A stretch of 64,000 bases of DNA from Kroppenstedtia guangzhouensis (lineage in GTDB: Bacteria > Bacillota > Bacilli > Thermoactinomycetales > DSM-45169). Positions 32,511-42,121 of the stretch are shown here, in pieces (position 1 is the first letter of the stretch; the number at the start of each line of letters is the position of its first letter). The stretch covers positions 1 to 64,000 of the forward strand of contig NZ_BMEX01000002.1 of assembly GCF_014637345.1 (NCBI RefSeq), written 5' to 3'. The translations under genes and the position numbers were made by a program. The notes under the pieces were generated by a model, which saw nothing but the letters and a program-made list of their open reading frames with translations, ran no database searches and was not told the DNA's origin.

Positions 32511-33317
32511 ATGCTCTTATGGACTTTACTTCCTGTGGTCGGCTTGTTTTTTACCATATGGGCAATTGCCCGTTGGAACACCTTTCGTCCAATCGTAAAG
32601 CGTGTGAAAATTCAGGTTTCTCATCCCCTCGACGAATTACGGATCTTGCACTTGTCTGACTTACACATGGAAAAGCTCTCCATCTCTCCGGAAGCCCTTC
32701 TCAAAGAAGTGAAGAATGAACCGATTGATCTGATTGCTTTGACGGGAGATTATCTGGACACCGAACCGATGAGTGAACGGTTTCTTCAATATATCGACGC
32801 ATTGAAGACCTTAAACCCCCGTTACGGCATGTATGCAGTTTTCGGCAATCATGACTATGTCATTGCCGGCCATCTGCCCATTCTTCAGAAAGAGATGGAA
32901 AAACGGGGGTGCATCGTCCTTAAAAACGAACACATCAGCATTCCGATCGATGGCGAGACACTGAACATCATCGGGATTGATGACCACTACTCCGGACACA
33001 GTGATCCCGACCGGGCCTTTTCCGGCATGGGAAAAGGGATTCATCTCGTTCTGACTCACGATCCCAACATCGTGCTGGAGATGGATCATCACTTCGATTA
33101 TCTCCTGTCCGGTCACTTCCACGGCGGCCAGATCCATTGGCCCAAACCCTATCATCTCAAACGGATGGGAAAGCTCCCCAATTTGGACATCATCAGCGGT
33201 TTACATTATCATGAACAGCGCGCCTTCTACATCAGTGACGGTTTGGGGCAGACAGGTTTCAACATGCGACTTCGTTCCCGACCGGAGATCACATTCCACA
33301 GTATCGGTGGGATTTAA
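32511..33317 (+). CDS. YkoQ-like membrane-anchored metallophosphoesterase
   Basis: 268 aa. An N-terminal hydrophobic anchor is followed by a calcineurin-like fold: HLSDLHM (about 47-53), GDYLD (80-84), GNHDY (111-115), THDP and SGHFHGGQ, which supply the dinuclear metal site. Its neighbours correspond to B. subtilis YkoN and YkoP, where YkoQ is the phosphoesterase, which supports the name. The substrate is probably a lipid-linked or envelope phosphate, which is inference. Confidence 0.88.
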   Translation: MLLWTLLPVVGLFFTIWAIARWNTFRPIVKRVKIQVSHPLDELRILHLSDLHMEKLSISPEALLKEVKNEPIDLIALTGDYLDTEPMSERFLQYIDALKTLNPRYGMYAVFGNHDYVIAGHLPILQKEMEKRGCIVLKNEHISIPIDGETLNIIGIDDHYSGHSDPDRAFSGMGKGIHLVLTHDPNIVLEMDHHFDYLLSGHFHGGQIHWPKPYHLKRMGKLPNLDIISGLHYHEQRAFYISDGLGQTGFNMRLRSRPEITFHSIGGI

Positions 33318-33328
33318 GAGTGCAAGTG

Positions 33329-33361
33329 CAACCCCCGTCCTCACTCATGGCGACGGGGTTG
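33329..33361. terminator. Hairpin between convergent genes
   Basis: CAACCCCcGTC and GACGGGGTTG pair across 12 nt, overlapping the 3' end of the glycosyltransferase gene. T runs are poor, so terminator function is tentative. Confidence 0.45.
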
Positions 33362-34478
33362 ATTGTTGCAGATGATCCAGGATGATTTGGGCGGCATCCA
33401 GCGAAGACCGGGGACAACCCAATCGCAAAGCCCGCTCACCCATCGCCTTCCAGCGCTCGGGAGCCTGCATCAAGGGATGGATATGTCGGGGAATGGCCTC
33501 GGGACGATCCTGACGGAGCGCCACCCTCTCCCGGATTAAAAAACGGCTGTTTCGTTCTTCCTGTCCGGGAATCGGTCGGCAAATCAAAATGGGAAGACCC
33601 GTGGCCAACGCTTCTGAACTGGTCATCCCCCCCGGTTTGGTTACAATCAGATCGGAGGCACCCATCCAATCCCGCATTCCATCTACATAACCGAACAGAT
33701 AAATTTTCTTGTCACCGTGGAAGCGGTCCTGCAGGCGACCATAAAGCTCCCGGTTCTTCCCTGTCACCACCACCAACTGAGATTGCGGCAGATCCCGCCG
33801 GAACTGGGTGATCGTCTGATCCAGCGGCCCCAGCCCCACACCTCCTCCCATCAACAAAACAGTAAACGCTGTTGGATCGATCCCCATCCGCATCCGCAGG
33901 GTTTCTTTAGGCAAAGACAGTTCGGTAAAATCCGGATCGATGGGGATTCCCGTCGGATAAATCCGCCGATCCTCCACCCCGAACTCCCGGATCAACTTCT
34001 CCGCAACCCGCTTATGAGCAACCAAATAAAAATCCACTGCCGGATGAATCCAAAATCCGTTGACATCAAAATCGGTGATCGCCGCACCCAGACGGAGGGA
34101 CCATCCCATTCGATCCTTTACCTCGGCCAGCGCTCCCAGACAAAAAGCATGGGTTGCAATCACCACAGCGGGCCGATGAATTTCCAGAAGTTCTCTCATC
34201 TTTCCCGACAAAACCCGTGCCAAGGATAGACGGAAGGCATCACTGAATTCCCTTTCTTTGTTATAGACCGCTCCCCACAGTCCCGGTGCATGCTGAAGAG
34301 TACTCAGGTAAACTTTGCGAATCATTCCCTCCAGTTGTCGGCTGAAATGGGGAAGACCACAGACAATCTCCACCTTCACCCCCGATTTTGTCCTGTTCAA
34401 TCCTTTGCGGATGGCCCGGGCCGCCTGAAAATGGCCGCTGCCTCCAATTGTTTCCGTCAACACCAGTATTTTCTCCAT
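33345..34478 (-). CDS. YkoN/UgtP-like diacylglycerol glycosyltransferase
   Basis: 377 aa. The N-terminal half starts ILVLTETIGGSGHFQAARAI, the acceptor-binding fold of MGDG synthase-type enzymes; the C-terminal half has LLMGGGVGLGPLDQTI and DLIVTKPGGMTSSEALATGLPILICRPIPGQEERNS, the UDP-sugar site. It should transfer a sugar to a lipid at the inner membrane face. Its start overlaps the stop of the ykoP-like gene. Confidence 0.88.
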   Translation of the reverse strand: MEKILVLTETIGGSGHFQAARAIRKGLNRTKSGVKVEIVCGLPHFSRQLEGMIRKVYLSTLQHAPGLWGAVYNKEREFSDAFRLSLARVLSGKMRELLEIHRPAVVIATHAFCLGALAEVKDRMGWSLRLGAAITDFDVNGFWIHPAVDFYLVAHKRVAEKLIREFGVEDRRIYPTGIPIDPDFTELSLPKETLRMRMGIDPTAFTVLLMGGGVGLGPLDQTITQFRRDLPQSQLVVVTGKNRELYGRLQDRFHGDKKIYLFGYVDGMRDWMGASDLIVTKPGGMTSSEALATGLPILICRPIPGQEERNSRFLIRERVALRQDRPEAIPRHIHPLMQAPERWKAMGERALRLGCPRSSLDAAQIILDHLQQSTPSP

Positions 34479-35071
34479 TATTTCAACCTCGCCGGACTGT
34501 ATCGTCGGTTGAATTCTTCCCGTGAAATAAACACCCGTTTGGGGATCAGAGGATGTTTATAATTTCTGAGCCTCTTCCACCCCTGGGGGTGACAACTGAC
34601 CAAAATCAATTTCAGAAAAAATGCTTTCAGCTGCATCCGGATGATTCCCGGAATCTCCCGGGCATCAAAACCCAGATACTCTGAACCGGAATGTAAAAAT
34701 GTCGTACCCAATAACACCTGGATCCGGTTGCTGTGGGGATGCCTTTCCAGAAATTCTGCAAGGGCGGGAAACGAGCTACGGATCTGGCGGAGGATCATTA
34801 GTTCAATACCGATTTCCGCCCTTCTTCCCTTCCTGCGACTGGTCTGGGTCAACAACTGGGCGATTCGGAAATTATGGAGATGAAGTTTGGCATACCAATC
34901 CCCTTTTTTCAATCGAACCCCATCCCGTGTGATCAAGGTTTCTCCTCGATACGGCTTGACCACCACCCGGAACAAATTGTGATGATTGCGGTCCACATAC
35001 TGCAGACGAGTCACCCAATAGTATAATTTGTCCACCCATTGCCAAACTGCAAGAAAAGCACCGGTGATCAT
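34478..35071 (-). CDS. YkoP-like protein
   Basis: About 197 aa from ATG 35071 (AAAGGAGGG 6 nt upstream). LYYWVTRLQYVDRNHHNLFRVVVKPYRGETLITRDGVRLKKGDWYAKLHLHNFRI matches my memory of YkoP, a small uncharacterised protein encoded next to YkoN and YkoQ. It is basic, with one amphipathic or membrane-associating helix (RMQLKAFFLKLILVS). Function unknown, presumably in envelope lipid or sugar metabolism with its neighbours. Confidence 0.7.
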   Translation of the reverse strand: MITGAFLAVWQWVDKLYYWVTRLQYVDRNHHNLFRVVVKPYRGETLITRDGVRLKKGDWYAKLHLHNFRIAQLLTQTSRRKGRRAEIGIELMILRQIRSSFPALAEFLERHPHSNRIQVLLGTTFLHSGSEYLGFDAREIPGIIRMQLKAFFLKLILVSCHPQGWKRLRNYKHPLIPKRVFISREEFNRRYSPARLK

Positions 35072-35134
35072 CGGCCCCCTCCTTTCCTTTGTACACAAGC
35101 ACGGTTATTATTTGTCGATCGGGGGTTGACCATA

Positions 35135-35171
35135 CAATAAGAAAGCCCGCCGTCATCGTCTTTGGGCGGGC
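35135..35171 (-). terminator. Terminator of terC
   Basis: GCCCGCC and GGCGGGC pair across 13 nt; leftward it is followed by TTTCTTATT. Confidence 0.75.
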
Positions 35172-35206
35172 ATTTTCCATGTAGTCTGCCAAAAATCCTC
35201 TTGGAA

Positions 35207-35875
35207 TCAGGAAGGGCTGGAACGGTGTTCTTTCCAAAAATGTCCTACCATCAACACCAGCAGGATCAGTGCCACAGGCGTCAACCAGGAGAGAAACTCC
35301 ACATACCGGATAATGTGATCATGGACAATCGGATCCTCCACGATTAATTGTCCCGCAGTGTAAGCCAGAATCCCCGCTCCCACATAAACCAACCAAGGAA
35401 GACGGTTGATGATGACAGCGACCAGCTTGCTTCCCCACATCAGAATGGGAATACTGAGAGCCAACCCGAACAAGACCAGCCAAATGTTCCCACGCGCGGC
35501 GCCGGCAACGGCCAACACATTATCCAGACTCATCACCACGTCGGCAATGATGATGGTTTTGATAGCAGCCTTCAGTCCGTCACCCATGTCAACTTCCGCT
35601 TCTCCTCCTTCGTCCGCCAACAGTTTGAGTGCGATCCAAAGGAGCAGCAACCCCCCAACAGTTTTCAGAAGAGGAATCTTCAACAACCAGACTGCAATCA
35701 GGGTGAGTGCGATCCGAAGAAACACTGCGGCGCCGGTACCGTATATAATCGCCTGCCTCCGCTGCTTGTCGGGCAACCTGCGGGCCGCCATTCCGATCAC
35801 CACCGCGTTATCACCGCTTAAAACCAGATCGAGAATGATGATGTTGAAGAATCCGATCCAAAATTGTGCATCCAT
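35207..35875 (-). CDS. TerC-family integral membrane protein (YjbE-like)
   Basis: About 222 aa from ATG 35875, where homology begins (an in-frame ATG lies 30 nt upstream). FFNIIILDLVLSGDNAVVIGMAAR and IIIADVVMSLDNVLAVAGAARGN carry the paired Asp-Asn motifs of TerC transporters, in about seven membrane helices. Bacillus homologs YjbE and YkoY help load or export manganese. It forms a single-gene transcript here. Confidence 0.9.
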   Translation of the reverse strand: MDAQFWIGFFNIIILDLVLSGDNAVVIGMAARRLPDKQRRQAIIYGTGAAVFLRIALTLIAVWLLKIPLLKTVGGLLLLWIALKLLADEGGEAEVDMGDGLKAAIKTIIIADVVMSLDNVLAVAGAARGNIWLVLFGLALSIPILMWGSKLVAVIINRLPWLVYVGAGILAYTAGQLIVEDPIVHDHIIRYVEFLSWLTPVALILLVLMVGHFWKEHRSSPS

Positions 35876-35993
35876 CGCTTCCAACCCAACCCTTCCCTTG
35901 TCCATTCCTTTACTTTCATCCTATCGCCGAAACCCCATTAAAATACATCAAGGGATCAAAAAGGAAAACTTACCTGGAACCTAGGCAAAAACT

Positions 35994-37643
35994 TCAGGAT
36001 CCCACCAAGTGTTTGATCACCTGATAATTGAGGCTGGGAACAATCTCCATCGAATAGGGGATTTCCACCCGCTCCCATTGTTTATGTGCGTCCATCCCGT
36101 AAGGGCCGATATTGACCGCCGGGACATCCAGTGCTTGGATGGCATCCACATCCATCCGATGTTTGGTACCCCATGCGGGCATATTTTTTTCGAGAGAGCT
36201 GATTCCTTCCCGGTCGTCACTGATCTGCACAAAACTCATATCGGAGATATAAGGGAAAAAGTTGCGCACCTGGATCGGATGCTCACATTGCGGCTGGATC
36301 TTTTGAACCGCCGACCGCACCGCCCGGATCAACCGTCGGTCCCGGCTCTCCTTTTCATTCAGCACGATTCGTGGGATGTAGATGGATGCGTAAAAGAGAA
36401 TCACCGCCGGACTTTTCTCCTCATCCCAGGACCAACACTCCTCCACCATCTTGCGGCAATAATCCCTAAGATCCAATTCCTCTTCGTTCAAGAGATTCAT
36501 GGCAAAAACCCTCATACTCTCCTCAAAATCGCTTCCGTACAGAGTGATGCACCGATTGTATAACTCTTCATAGGTAAACACCCGGGGCTTCCATTCCTGG
36601 GGACGGAGGGGGTCTCCTGCCCGTTGACAATAGCGGAGATAACGGGCCCGATATTTCTCCCAAGCCGCATCCACCGCTTCCATAGCAACCTCTTTCAGCT
36701 TTTCCAGCACTTCTTTGGGAGACATGCTGTGGACAAAGAAATTGTAATAAACCAAGGCGGAAATCGGGGTTTGCACATCATATCGGGGCTTGAGGTCTGT
36801 CTGCTTCAGGGAAACCGGCGGAAGCGTCAGTTCCCCGTACATCTCGTCGCAAAAGTCCGGATTGTAGTCCAGATGCCTGGTCAGCTCCGCAGCCACCAGA
36901 TTGGGATCAAATCCTTCAAAAGCCTGCCCGACATGGGTCTCTTTCCCCACGATGAAGAAGGCCGGCAACAGCTTTCCCACGGTTCCCAAATACACATAGC
37001 GATGGGGGTCCCCTTCATAACGGGGGGAAGTGTAATCGGCATTGATGGCAGCGATATAGGATAGATTCTCTTCTTCGGCCAAATGGAGGAAATCAGAGAG
37101 GGCGGACAGGATCCCCTGGGAGTTATCCTCTTCATCACATTCGGAGAGAAACAAGACATTCCCTCGCAATTCTTCCGGATGTTCGGCAAAATAGCGAGTC
37201 AGCACCATATTGGCGGCCACCCCCGACTTCATGTCCACGGAGCCCCGTCCACAGGCCCAATCGCCACTCTCTAAGTCCTTTTGAACTCGTTCCGGAATTT
37301 TGGCCTTCTTCCATCTCTCCATCAATTCATCGGAGGCGAAGGCCAATCGTTTCCACTTTCCGTAATCTTCCACCCCGACTGTATCCATATGACCCATCAG
37401 AATCACCGTTTCATCAAAGGAAGCATTCCCGCCCTTCACCAGAGCAAACACGTTGTATCGCTCCCGTTCATCCCGATGGGTCTTCACCATGCGAAGATGA
37501 TCAGGGTGTTCCCGAAAATAGGAAAGTTCACTGAAGTAATCATAGATGCGGTAAGCAATGTCCCTCTCTCCGATGGTTCCATTGATGCTGGGATGACGCA
37601 CCAATTCTTTGGTCAGTTCCAACACTTCCTCTTTCCAGCACAT
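35994..37643 (-). CDS. RocB-like M20 peptidase
   Basis: About 549 aa from ATG 37643 (GGGGAG 6 nt upstream). MGHMDTVGVEDYGKW (metal His/Asp), GRGSVDMKSGVAANM (bridging Asp) and LSECDEEDNSQG (catalytic Glu) are the M20 zinc-site motifs. Length and the long dimerisation insert match RocB, an arginine-utilisation protein of Bacillus. The gene is alone, without roc genes. Confidence 0.88.
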   Translation of the reverse strand: MCWKEEVLELTKELVRHPSINGTIGERDIAYRIYDYFSELSYFREHPDHLRMVKTHRDERERYNVFALVKGGNASFDETVILMGHMDTVGVEDYGKWKRLAFASDELMERWKKAKIPERVQKDLESGDWACGRGSVDMKSGVAANMVLTRYFAEHPEELRGNVLFLSECDEEDNSQGILSALSDFLHLAEEENLSYIAAINADYTSPRYEGDPHRYVYLGTVGKLLPAFFIVGKETHVGQAFEGFDPNLVAAELTRHLDYNPDFCDEMYGELTLPPVSLKQTDLKPRYDVQTPISALVYYNFFVHSMSPKEVLEKLKEVAMEAVDAAWEKYRARYLRYCQRAGDPLRPQEWKPRVFTYEELYNRCITLYGSDFEESMRVFAMNLLNEEELDLRDYCRKMVEECWSWDEEKSPAVILFYASIYIPRIVLNEKESRDRRLIRAVRSAVQKIQPQCEHPIQVRNFFPYISDMSFVQISDDREGISSLEKNMPAWGTKHRMDVDAIQALDVPAVNIGPYGMDAHKQWERVEIPYSMEIVPSLNYQVIKHLVGS

Positions 37644-37716
37644 CCCGATCTCCCCCTGTTGATCCATTATTCAGAAAACCACCTGATTACCTGCCCCCAT
37701 CACGGGGCAAGTGCCA

Positions 37717-38919
37717 TCAGAAATAAGAGAACTCTTCTTTATCTTTAGTTGTCTCCCGTTTCAAGGTGACACATTCAGTCGCTTCCACGGCATCCCGAAC
37801 CAACGTCTCCACATCCAATTGGGCTTCCAACTCCCGGGAACGATCCACCGCGGGGCGGGTAACAGGGGACTTCGGTTGAAACACCGTGCAGCAATCCTCA
37901 TAGGGAAGAATCGATATGTCGTAAGTGCCGATCCTGCGGGAAACCGTCATGATCTCCTGTTTGTCCATGCCGACCAGTGGACGGAGAATCGGCATCCGGG
38001 TCACATCATTGATCGCGTTCATGCTCTCCAGGGTCTGGCTGGCCACCTGGCCCAGACTTTCTCCGGTCACCAGGGCAAGCGCCCCGTTTCTCCGGGCCAG
38101 CTCCTCGGAGATGCGAACCATGAACCTGCGCATAATGGTGATCATATAGGGCGAAGGGCATTTCTCCCGAATCTGTGTCTGAATCTCGGTGAATGGAACG
38201 ACATGAAGACGGATCTCCCCTCCATACCGGGTCAGGACCTGTCCCAGGTCCTCCACTTTTTGCCGGGCCCGTTCACTGGTGAAGGGATAGCTGTGGAAAT
38301 GGACCGCCTCCAGGGCCGCTCCCCGTTTCAACACATAATAGGCTGCCACCGGACTGTCGATCCCACCGGACAACATCAGCATCACCCGTCCGCTGCTGCC
38401 CACGGGAAGCCCCCCCGGACCGGTGATGTCCCGTCCGTAAAGGTAGGTTCCCTCTCGGCGCACCTCCACCCGCAGGGCCAGTTCCGGTTGATGGACATCC
38501 ACCCTGATTCCCTCGCTGTTTTTTAATATATAGCTGCCCAGAAGATGATTGATTTCCTGGGAAGAGTGGGGAAACCCTTTCCAGGCCCGCTTGGCGATCA
38601 CCTTGAAAGTGCGGGGACGGGGTTCCAATCTCTGCACCAATTCCAACGCCGCTGCTCGGATCTGGTCCAGATCGGACTCCACCTCGGTTGCAGGGGAGAT
38701 CCCGACCACCCCGAACACTTCCGTTAGCTCTTCCACCACTGGATTCATCGGTTGTCCGTTCAATTCAACAAACACCCGGCCAAAGGTTTTTTTCACCTTG
38801 ATCCCGGAAAAGGAACTCAGTTTTTCCCGGATATTCCGGATCAACTGATTTTCAAACTGGACTCGGTTCTTTCCTTTCAAAGCCAGCTCCCCGTAACGGA
38901 TCAAAATCAGACCGCTCAT
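37717..38919 (-). CDS. thiI: tRNA uridine 4-sulfurtransferase ThiI
   Basis: About 400 aa from ATG 38919, which overlaps the desulfurase stop (ATGA). An N-terminal ferredoxin-like/THUMP region precedes the PP-loop LMLSGGIDSPVAAYYVLKRG. The C-terminal rhodanese domain is absent, as in Bacillus, where the partner NifZ delivers sulfur directly. It makes s4U8 in tRNA and may serve thiamine synthesis. Confidence 0.93.
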   Translation of the reverse strand: MSGLILIRYGELALKGKNRVQFENQLIRNIREKLSSFSGIKVKKTFGRVFVELNGQPMNPVVEELTEVFGVVGISPATEVESDLDQIRAAALELVQRLEPRPRTFKVIAKRAWKGFPHSSQEINHLLGSYILKNSEGIRVDVHQPELALRVEVRREGTYLYGRDITGPGGLPVGSSGRVMLMLSGGIDSPVAAYYVLKRGAALEAVHFHSYPFTSERARQKVEDLGQVLTRYGGEIRLHVVPFTEIQTQIREKCPSPYMITIMRRFMVRISEELARRNGALALVTGESLGQVASQTLESMNAINDVTRMPILRPLVGMDKQEIMTVSRRIGTYDISILPYEDCCTVFQPKSPVTRPAVDRSRELEAQLDVETLVRDAVEATECVTLKRETTKDKEEFSYF

Positions 38920-40088
38920 TTGGACACCCCTTTCATCACATGCTTCAATCTCGGGATCACTTCGGTAAGAGCCTTGATACATTGACAGATATCTTCCTGG
39001 GTGGTGGTCCATCCCATGCTGATCCGGACCGCTCCCAGTGCCACCTCATCACTGAGTCCCATGGCCTTTAATACATAGCTGGGCTTTTCACCCTTGGAGG
39101 AACAGGCCGATTTGCTCGAAACATAGACTCCCTTTTCCTCCAGGGCATGGACGATCACTTCCGATTTCAACCCGGGAAAAGAGAGGCTGAGAATGTGCGG
39201 AGCTCCCCCTTCTGCCGATTGATCCCCATTGATCTTCAGATCATCGACAGAGGAGGTGAGCGCTTCGATCATCTCCTCTTTCCAACGGAGCCAGCGGGGA
39301 ACCGCTTCCCCGCGTCTCTCTTCCGCCAGGATGGCCGCTTTGGCAAACCCGGCAATACCGGGAACATTTTGGGTTCCGGACCGGAAACCCTCCTCCTGCC
39401 CGCCTCCCGTCAAAAGTGGGGAGAGAGTGACTCCTTTCCGGACGTAAAGCGATCCCACTCCCTTGGGTCCATGGAATTTATGAGCAGAGAGGCTCATCAG
39501 ATCCACTCCCCACTCCCGGGGTCGAAGCTCGCATTTTCCGAAGGCTTGTACTGCATCCACATGAAAAAAAGCCTTTGGATACTGGCTCACAATCCGGCCG
39601 ATTTCCGGGATCGGCTGGATCGTCCCTACCTCATTGTTCGTATGCATGACGGAGACCAACACCGTCTCCTCCGTCATGGCCGCCTCCACATCCTGTGGCC
39701 GGACCCGCCCTGATTCATCCACAGGAAGCCGAGTCACCTTCCACCCCATCAGTTCCAACTGACGGCAGACTTCCAAAACAGCAGCGTGTTCCACCTGAGT
39801 GGTGATCAGGTGCCTTCCCCGGTTGCGATGCTGGAAAGCTACCCCTTTGATGGCCATGTTGTTGGCTTCCGTTCCCCCTGAAGTGAAGACCAGGCTCCCG
39901 GGGGAAACCCCCAAGAGCCGGGCCGTGACTTCCCTCGCCTGCTTCAGAAGCCGCTCCGCTTTTCCGCCCCATCCATGCAGGGAAGAGGGATTTCCGTATA
40001 CATTCTCCATCACGTCGGCCACCACCCGAATCACCTCCGGATCCGGCCGCGTCGTCGCACTGTTATCCAGATATACCATTCCGTTCAT
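38916..40088 (-). CDS. nifZ: Cysteine desulfurase (NifZ/IscS-like)
   Basis: 390 aa. MVYLDNSATTRPDPEV at the start, the PLP lysine in SLSAHKFHGPKGVGSLYVR near residue 207, and SSKSACSSKGEKPSYVL with the persulfide cysteine near 332. Direct coupling to thiI identifies it as the dedicated NifZ-type donor for 4-thiouridine. Confidence 0.92.
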   Translation of the reverse strand: MNGMVYLDNSATTRPDPEVIRVVADVMENVYGNPSSLHGWGGKAERLLKQAREVTARLLGVSPGSLVFTSGGTEANNMAIKGVAFQHRNRGRHLITTQVEHAAVLEVCRQLELMGWKVTRLPVDESGRVRPQDVEAAMTEETVLVSVMHTNNEVGTIQPIPEIGRIVSQYPKAFFHVDAVQAFGKCELRPREWGVDLMSLSAHKFHGPKGVGSLYVRKGVTLSPLLTGGGQEEGFRSGTQNVPGIAGFAKAAILAEERRGEAVPRWLRWKEEMIEALTSSVDDLKINGDQSAEGGAPHILSLSFPGLKSEVIVHALEEKGVYVSSKSACSSKGEKPSYVLKAMGLSDEVALGAVRISMGWTTTQEDICQCIKALTEVIPRLKHVMKGVSK

Positions 40089-40174
40089 CCTTTGATCACA
40101 ATTAAGATTCCGACCCCCATCATATCACAGGAGTTCTAGTGATTTAAAGAAACCGGTCGACACTCTGTCTTAGT

Positions 40175-40288
40175 AGGAAGGGTTGGGTTTCACATGGAAT
40201 GATTTTGGCAGTTCAGAACAACGAAAAGATCATGTGAAGTCCAATCCCGACGGTCACGGCCAGCACGAATTCATAACGCATTTAGAAG
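40175..40288 (-). repeat. MITE-like dispersed repeat, copy B (inverted)
   Basis: The complement aligns with copy A over about 115 bp: GAATTCGTGCTGG, TCGGGATTGG.CTTCACATGA, CTTTTCGTTGTTCTGA and CCATGTGAAACCCAACCC. One end is degenerate. Confidence 0.75.
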
Positions 40289-40309
40289 TATACCCGCAAT
40301 GATCTCAAC

Positions 40310-40346
40310 AAAAAACCGGCTTCTCCACGGAGAAAACCGGTTTTTT
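40310..40346 (-). terminator. Terminator of the LacI-DinB gene
   Basis: AAAAACCGG and CCGGTTTTTT flank an inner CTCC/GGAG stem. A and T runs on both sides make it bidirectional. Confidence 0.8.
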
Positions 40347-40352
40347 CACCGC

Positions 40353-41876
40353 CTACATCCGACTTCGTAAAACCTCAATCTGTGCCCGATGATGGTCATC
40401 ATGATCCGCCAGCCCGCCGATATATTCGGTCAGGGTCAGGGAGCGGGCACCTATGGTGAAGGGCACTTCCCATCGCGGCTCAGGAATCGTCTCCAAACGG
40501 CTTACCAGTGCTGCACGTTCCTCACAGAAAACGGAGATGATTTCTTCTCTGGATGCCTCCGAGCGGGCCCATTTGGATGCCCGCTCATTCAGGTTCTCCA
40601 CTTCCCCGGATGCGGGCACCGTTTCACCCGGCTGAAGTTGCTCCAGCCGCTCGTCGAGAAGATACCTGTCCCAGAAAACCAGATGAGCCACGATTTCCGC
40701 CGGCGACCACTTCCCCTCAGCGATGGGTTTCCACCAGAACATCTCCGGCATGTCTTCCAGGGATCGGACATACTCGCCCATTTTCCGGAATCGGCGCAAC
40801 AGCTTCTCTTTGCTCATTTCTTTTTCTCCTTTTCCCACTTTTTTTGACCCGTCTCTCCCCTGTCTTCGGAGAGAGGATCGGCGCACTCTCAATTCCGCAG
40901 GAAGCAAAATTTCTTTTCCCGGTCGAAGTTTTTCGGGATTTTTCAGTCCCTGAAGCAACAACTCCATCGCCTCCGCCCCCAGCTCATAGGAGAGGATGCG
41001 AACACTGGTCAAGGGCGGATGGGTATGGCTCATCATCGGTGTGTCGTTGAACCCGACGATCCCCAGTTCTTCCGGCACCCGCAGCCCTGTGTGGTTGGCA
41101 AAGCGGAGAGCCCCCAGGGCAAACAGGTCGTCGGAAGCCAACACCGCATCAAACTCCACTCCGGCTTCCCGCATTCGGTACAATGCCGCAAAACCGGCGT
41201 CCTCAGAAAAGTCCGTCTCCACGATTCGTTCCGATTCCACCGGGAGTCCGGCTTCCGCAAGGGCCTTCTCATAGCCGTGGCAGCGATCCAAACTGACCAC
41301 GAGATTGCGGGGGCCGCTGATGAAGGCGATTTTTCGGTAGCCTTGCTCCAACAGATGATTCGTGGCCCGACGGGATGCTTCCACATTGTCATTGTTGACA
41401 GATAAAACCGGGGCACCAGCACTGCGACCGATCACCACAAAGGGAGTCTTCTCCCGAAGTAGCACCTCGATCACTTCATCCCGGATCCGGGAAGTGGAAA
41501 TAATCAACCCGTCCACCCGGCGCTCCCGGATCAGTTGCAGACACTTCTCTTTTTCATCTTGTTCGTTGAGACTGATGGAGAGCAGAATATCGTGTTCCCA
41601 CCTCTGGGCCACCTTCGACATGCCCCGGAGCACTTCGGAGAAAAAAGGGTTGGAAAAAGCCTGATCCGCCCGCCGGGACAGTGTGAATCCGACGGTGCGT
41701 GTCCGGCTTTGGACGAGACTGCGGGCGATGGCGTTAGGGACATAGTTCACCTCTTTCATCGCCTGACGCACTCGTTCTTTGGTCCGGTCACTGATCCGGT
41801 CGCTGCCGGCGATCACCCTGGAGACGGTGGAGGGGGAAACTCCCGCCAGTTTGGCGACATCTTTGATCGTGGCCAT
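40353..41876 (-). CDS. LacI-family regulator fused to a DinB/DUF664-like domain
   Basis: About 507 aa from ATG 41876 (GAGGAG 6 nt upstream). Residues 1-340 are a complete LacI regulator: ATIKDVAKLAGVSPSTVSRVIAGSDRISDRTKERV HTH with hinge, and a periplasmic-binding-like core (DGLIISTSRI, FISGPRN, DAVLASDDLFALGALR). After a Lys/Arg-rich linker the last 154 residues are a four-helix DinB_2 domain with metal-type His (EIVAHLVFWDRYLLDE, GGLADHDDHHRAQIEVLR). An AAAGGAG site precedes an in-frame ATG at 40817, so a free DinB protein could also be made. Confidence 0.88.
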   Translation of the reverse strand: MATIKDVAKLAGVSPSTVSRVIAGSDRISDRTKERVRQAMKEVNYVPNAIARSLVQSRTRTVGFTLSRRADQAFSNPFFSEVLRGMSKVAQRWEHDILLSISLNEQDEKEKCLQLIRERRVDGLIISTSRIRDEVIEVLLREKTPFVVIGRSAGAPVLSVNNDNVEASRRATNHLLEQGYRKIAFISGPRNLVVSLDRCHGYEKALAEAGLPVESERIVETDFSEDAGFAALYRMREAGVEFDAVLASDDLFALGALRFANHTGLRVPEELGIVGFNDTPMMSHTHPPLTSVRILSYELGAEAMELLLQGLKNPEKLRPGKEILLPAELRVRRSSLRRQGRDGSKKVGKGEKEMSKEKLLRRFRKMGEYVRSLEDMPEMFWWKPIAEGKWSPAEIVAHLVFWDRYLLDERLEQLQPGETVPASGEVENLNERASKWARSEASREEIISVFCEERAALVSRLETIPEPRWEVPFTIGARSLTLTEYIGGLADHDDHHRAQIEVLRSRM

Positions 41877-42085
41877 GATCTGTTGCTCCTCTTTTTTCTG
41901 GTACGTATGGGAACCCAACTACTGGAAACTCTGTGATTCAGGCGTCCAAATCAGTTGGGAACGCTTCATGTAACCCCCAGCCTTCCCTCTGACGCTCAGA
42001 ATCGCTTCCAGCTGGGCACACACGACTTTCAGTCTCCATTATACCGGATAATGAGTCTGTCTTCCTTCCCCTTCGGTCACTGAGG

Positions 42086-42091
42086 TATAAT
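42086..42091 (+). promoter_or_regulatory. -10 element of selD
   Basis: TATAAT 31 nt before the selD start; no good -35 is visible 17 nt upstream. GGAGGTG at 42111-42117 is the ribosome-binding site. Confidence 0.4.
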
Positions 42092-42121
42092 AACAAGGAA
42101 CTGTTGTCCCGGAGGTGAAAA

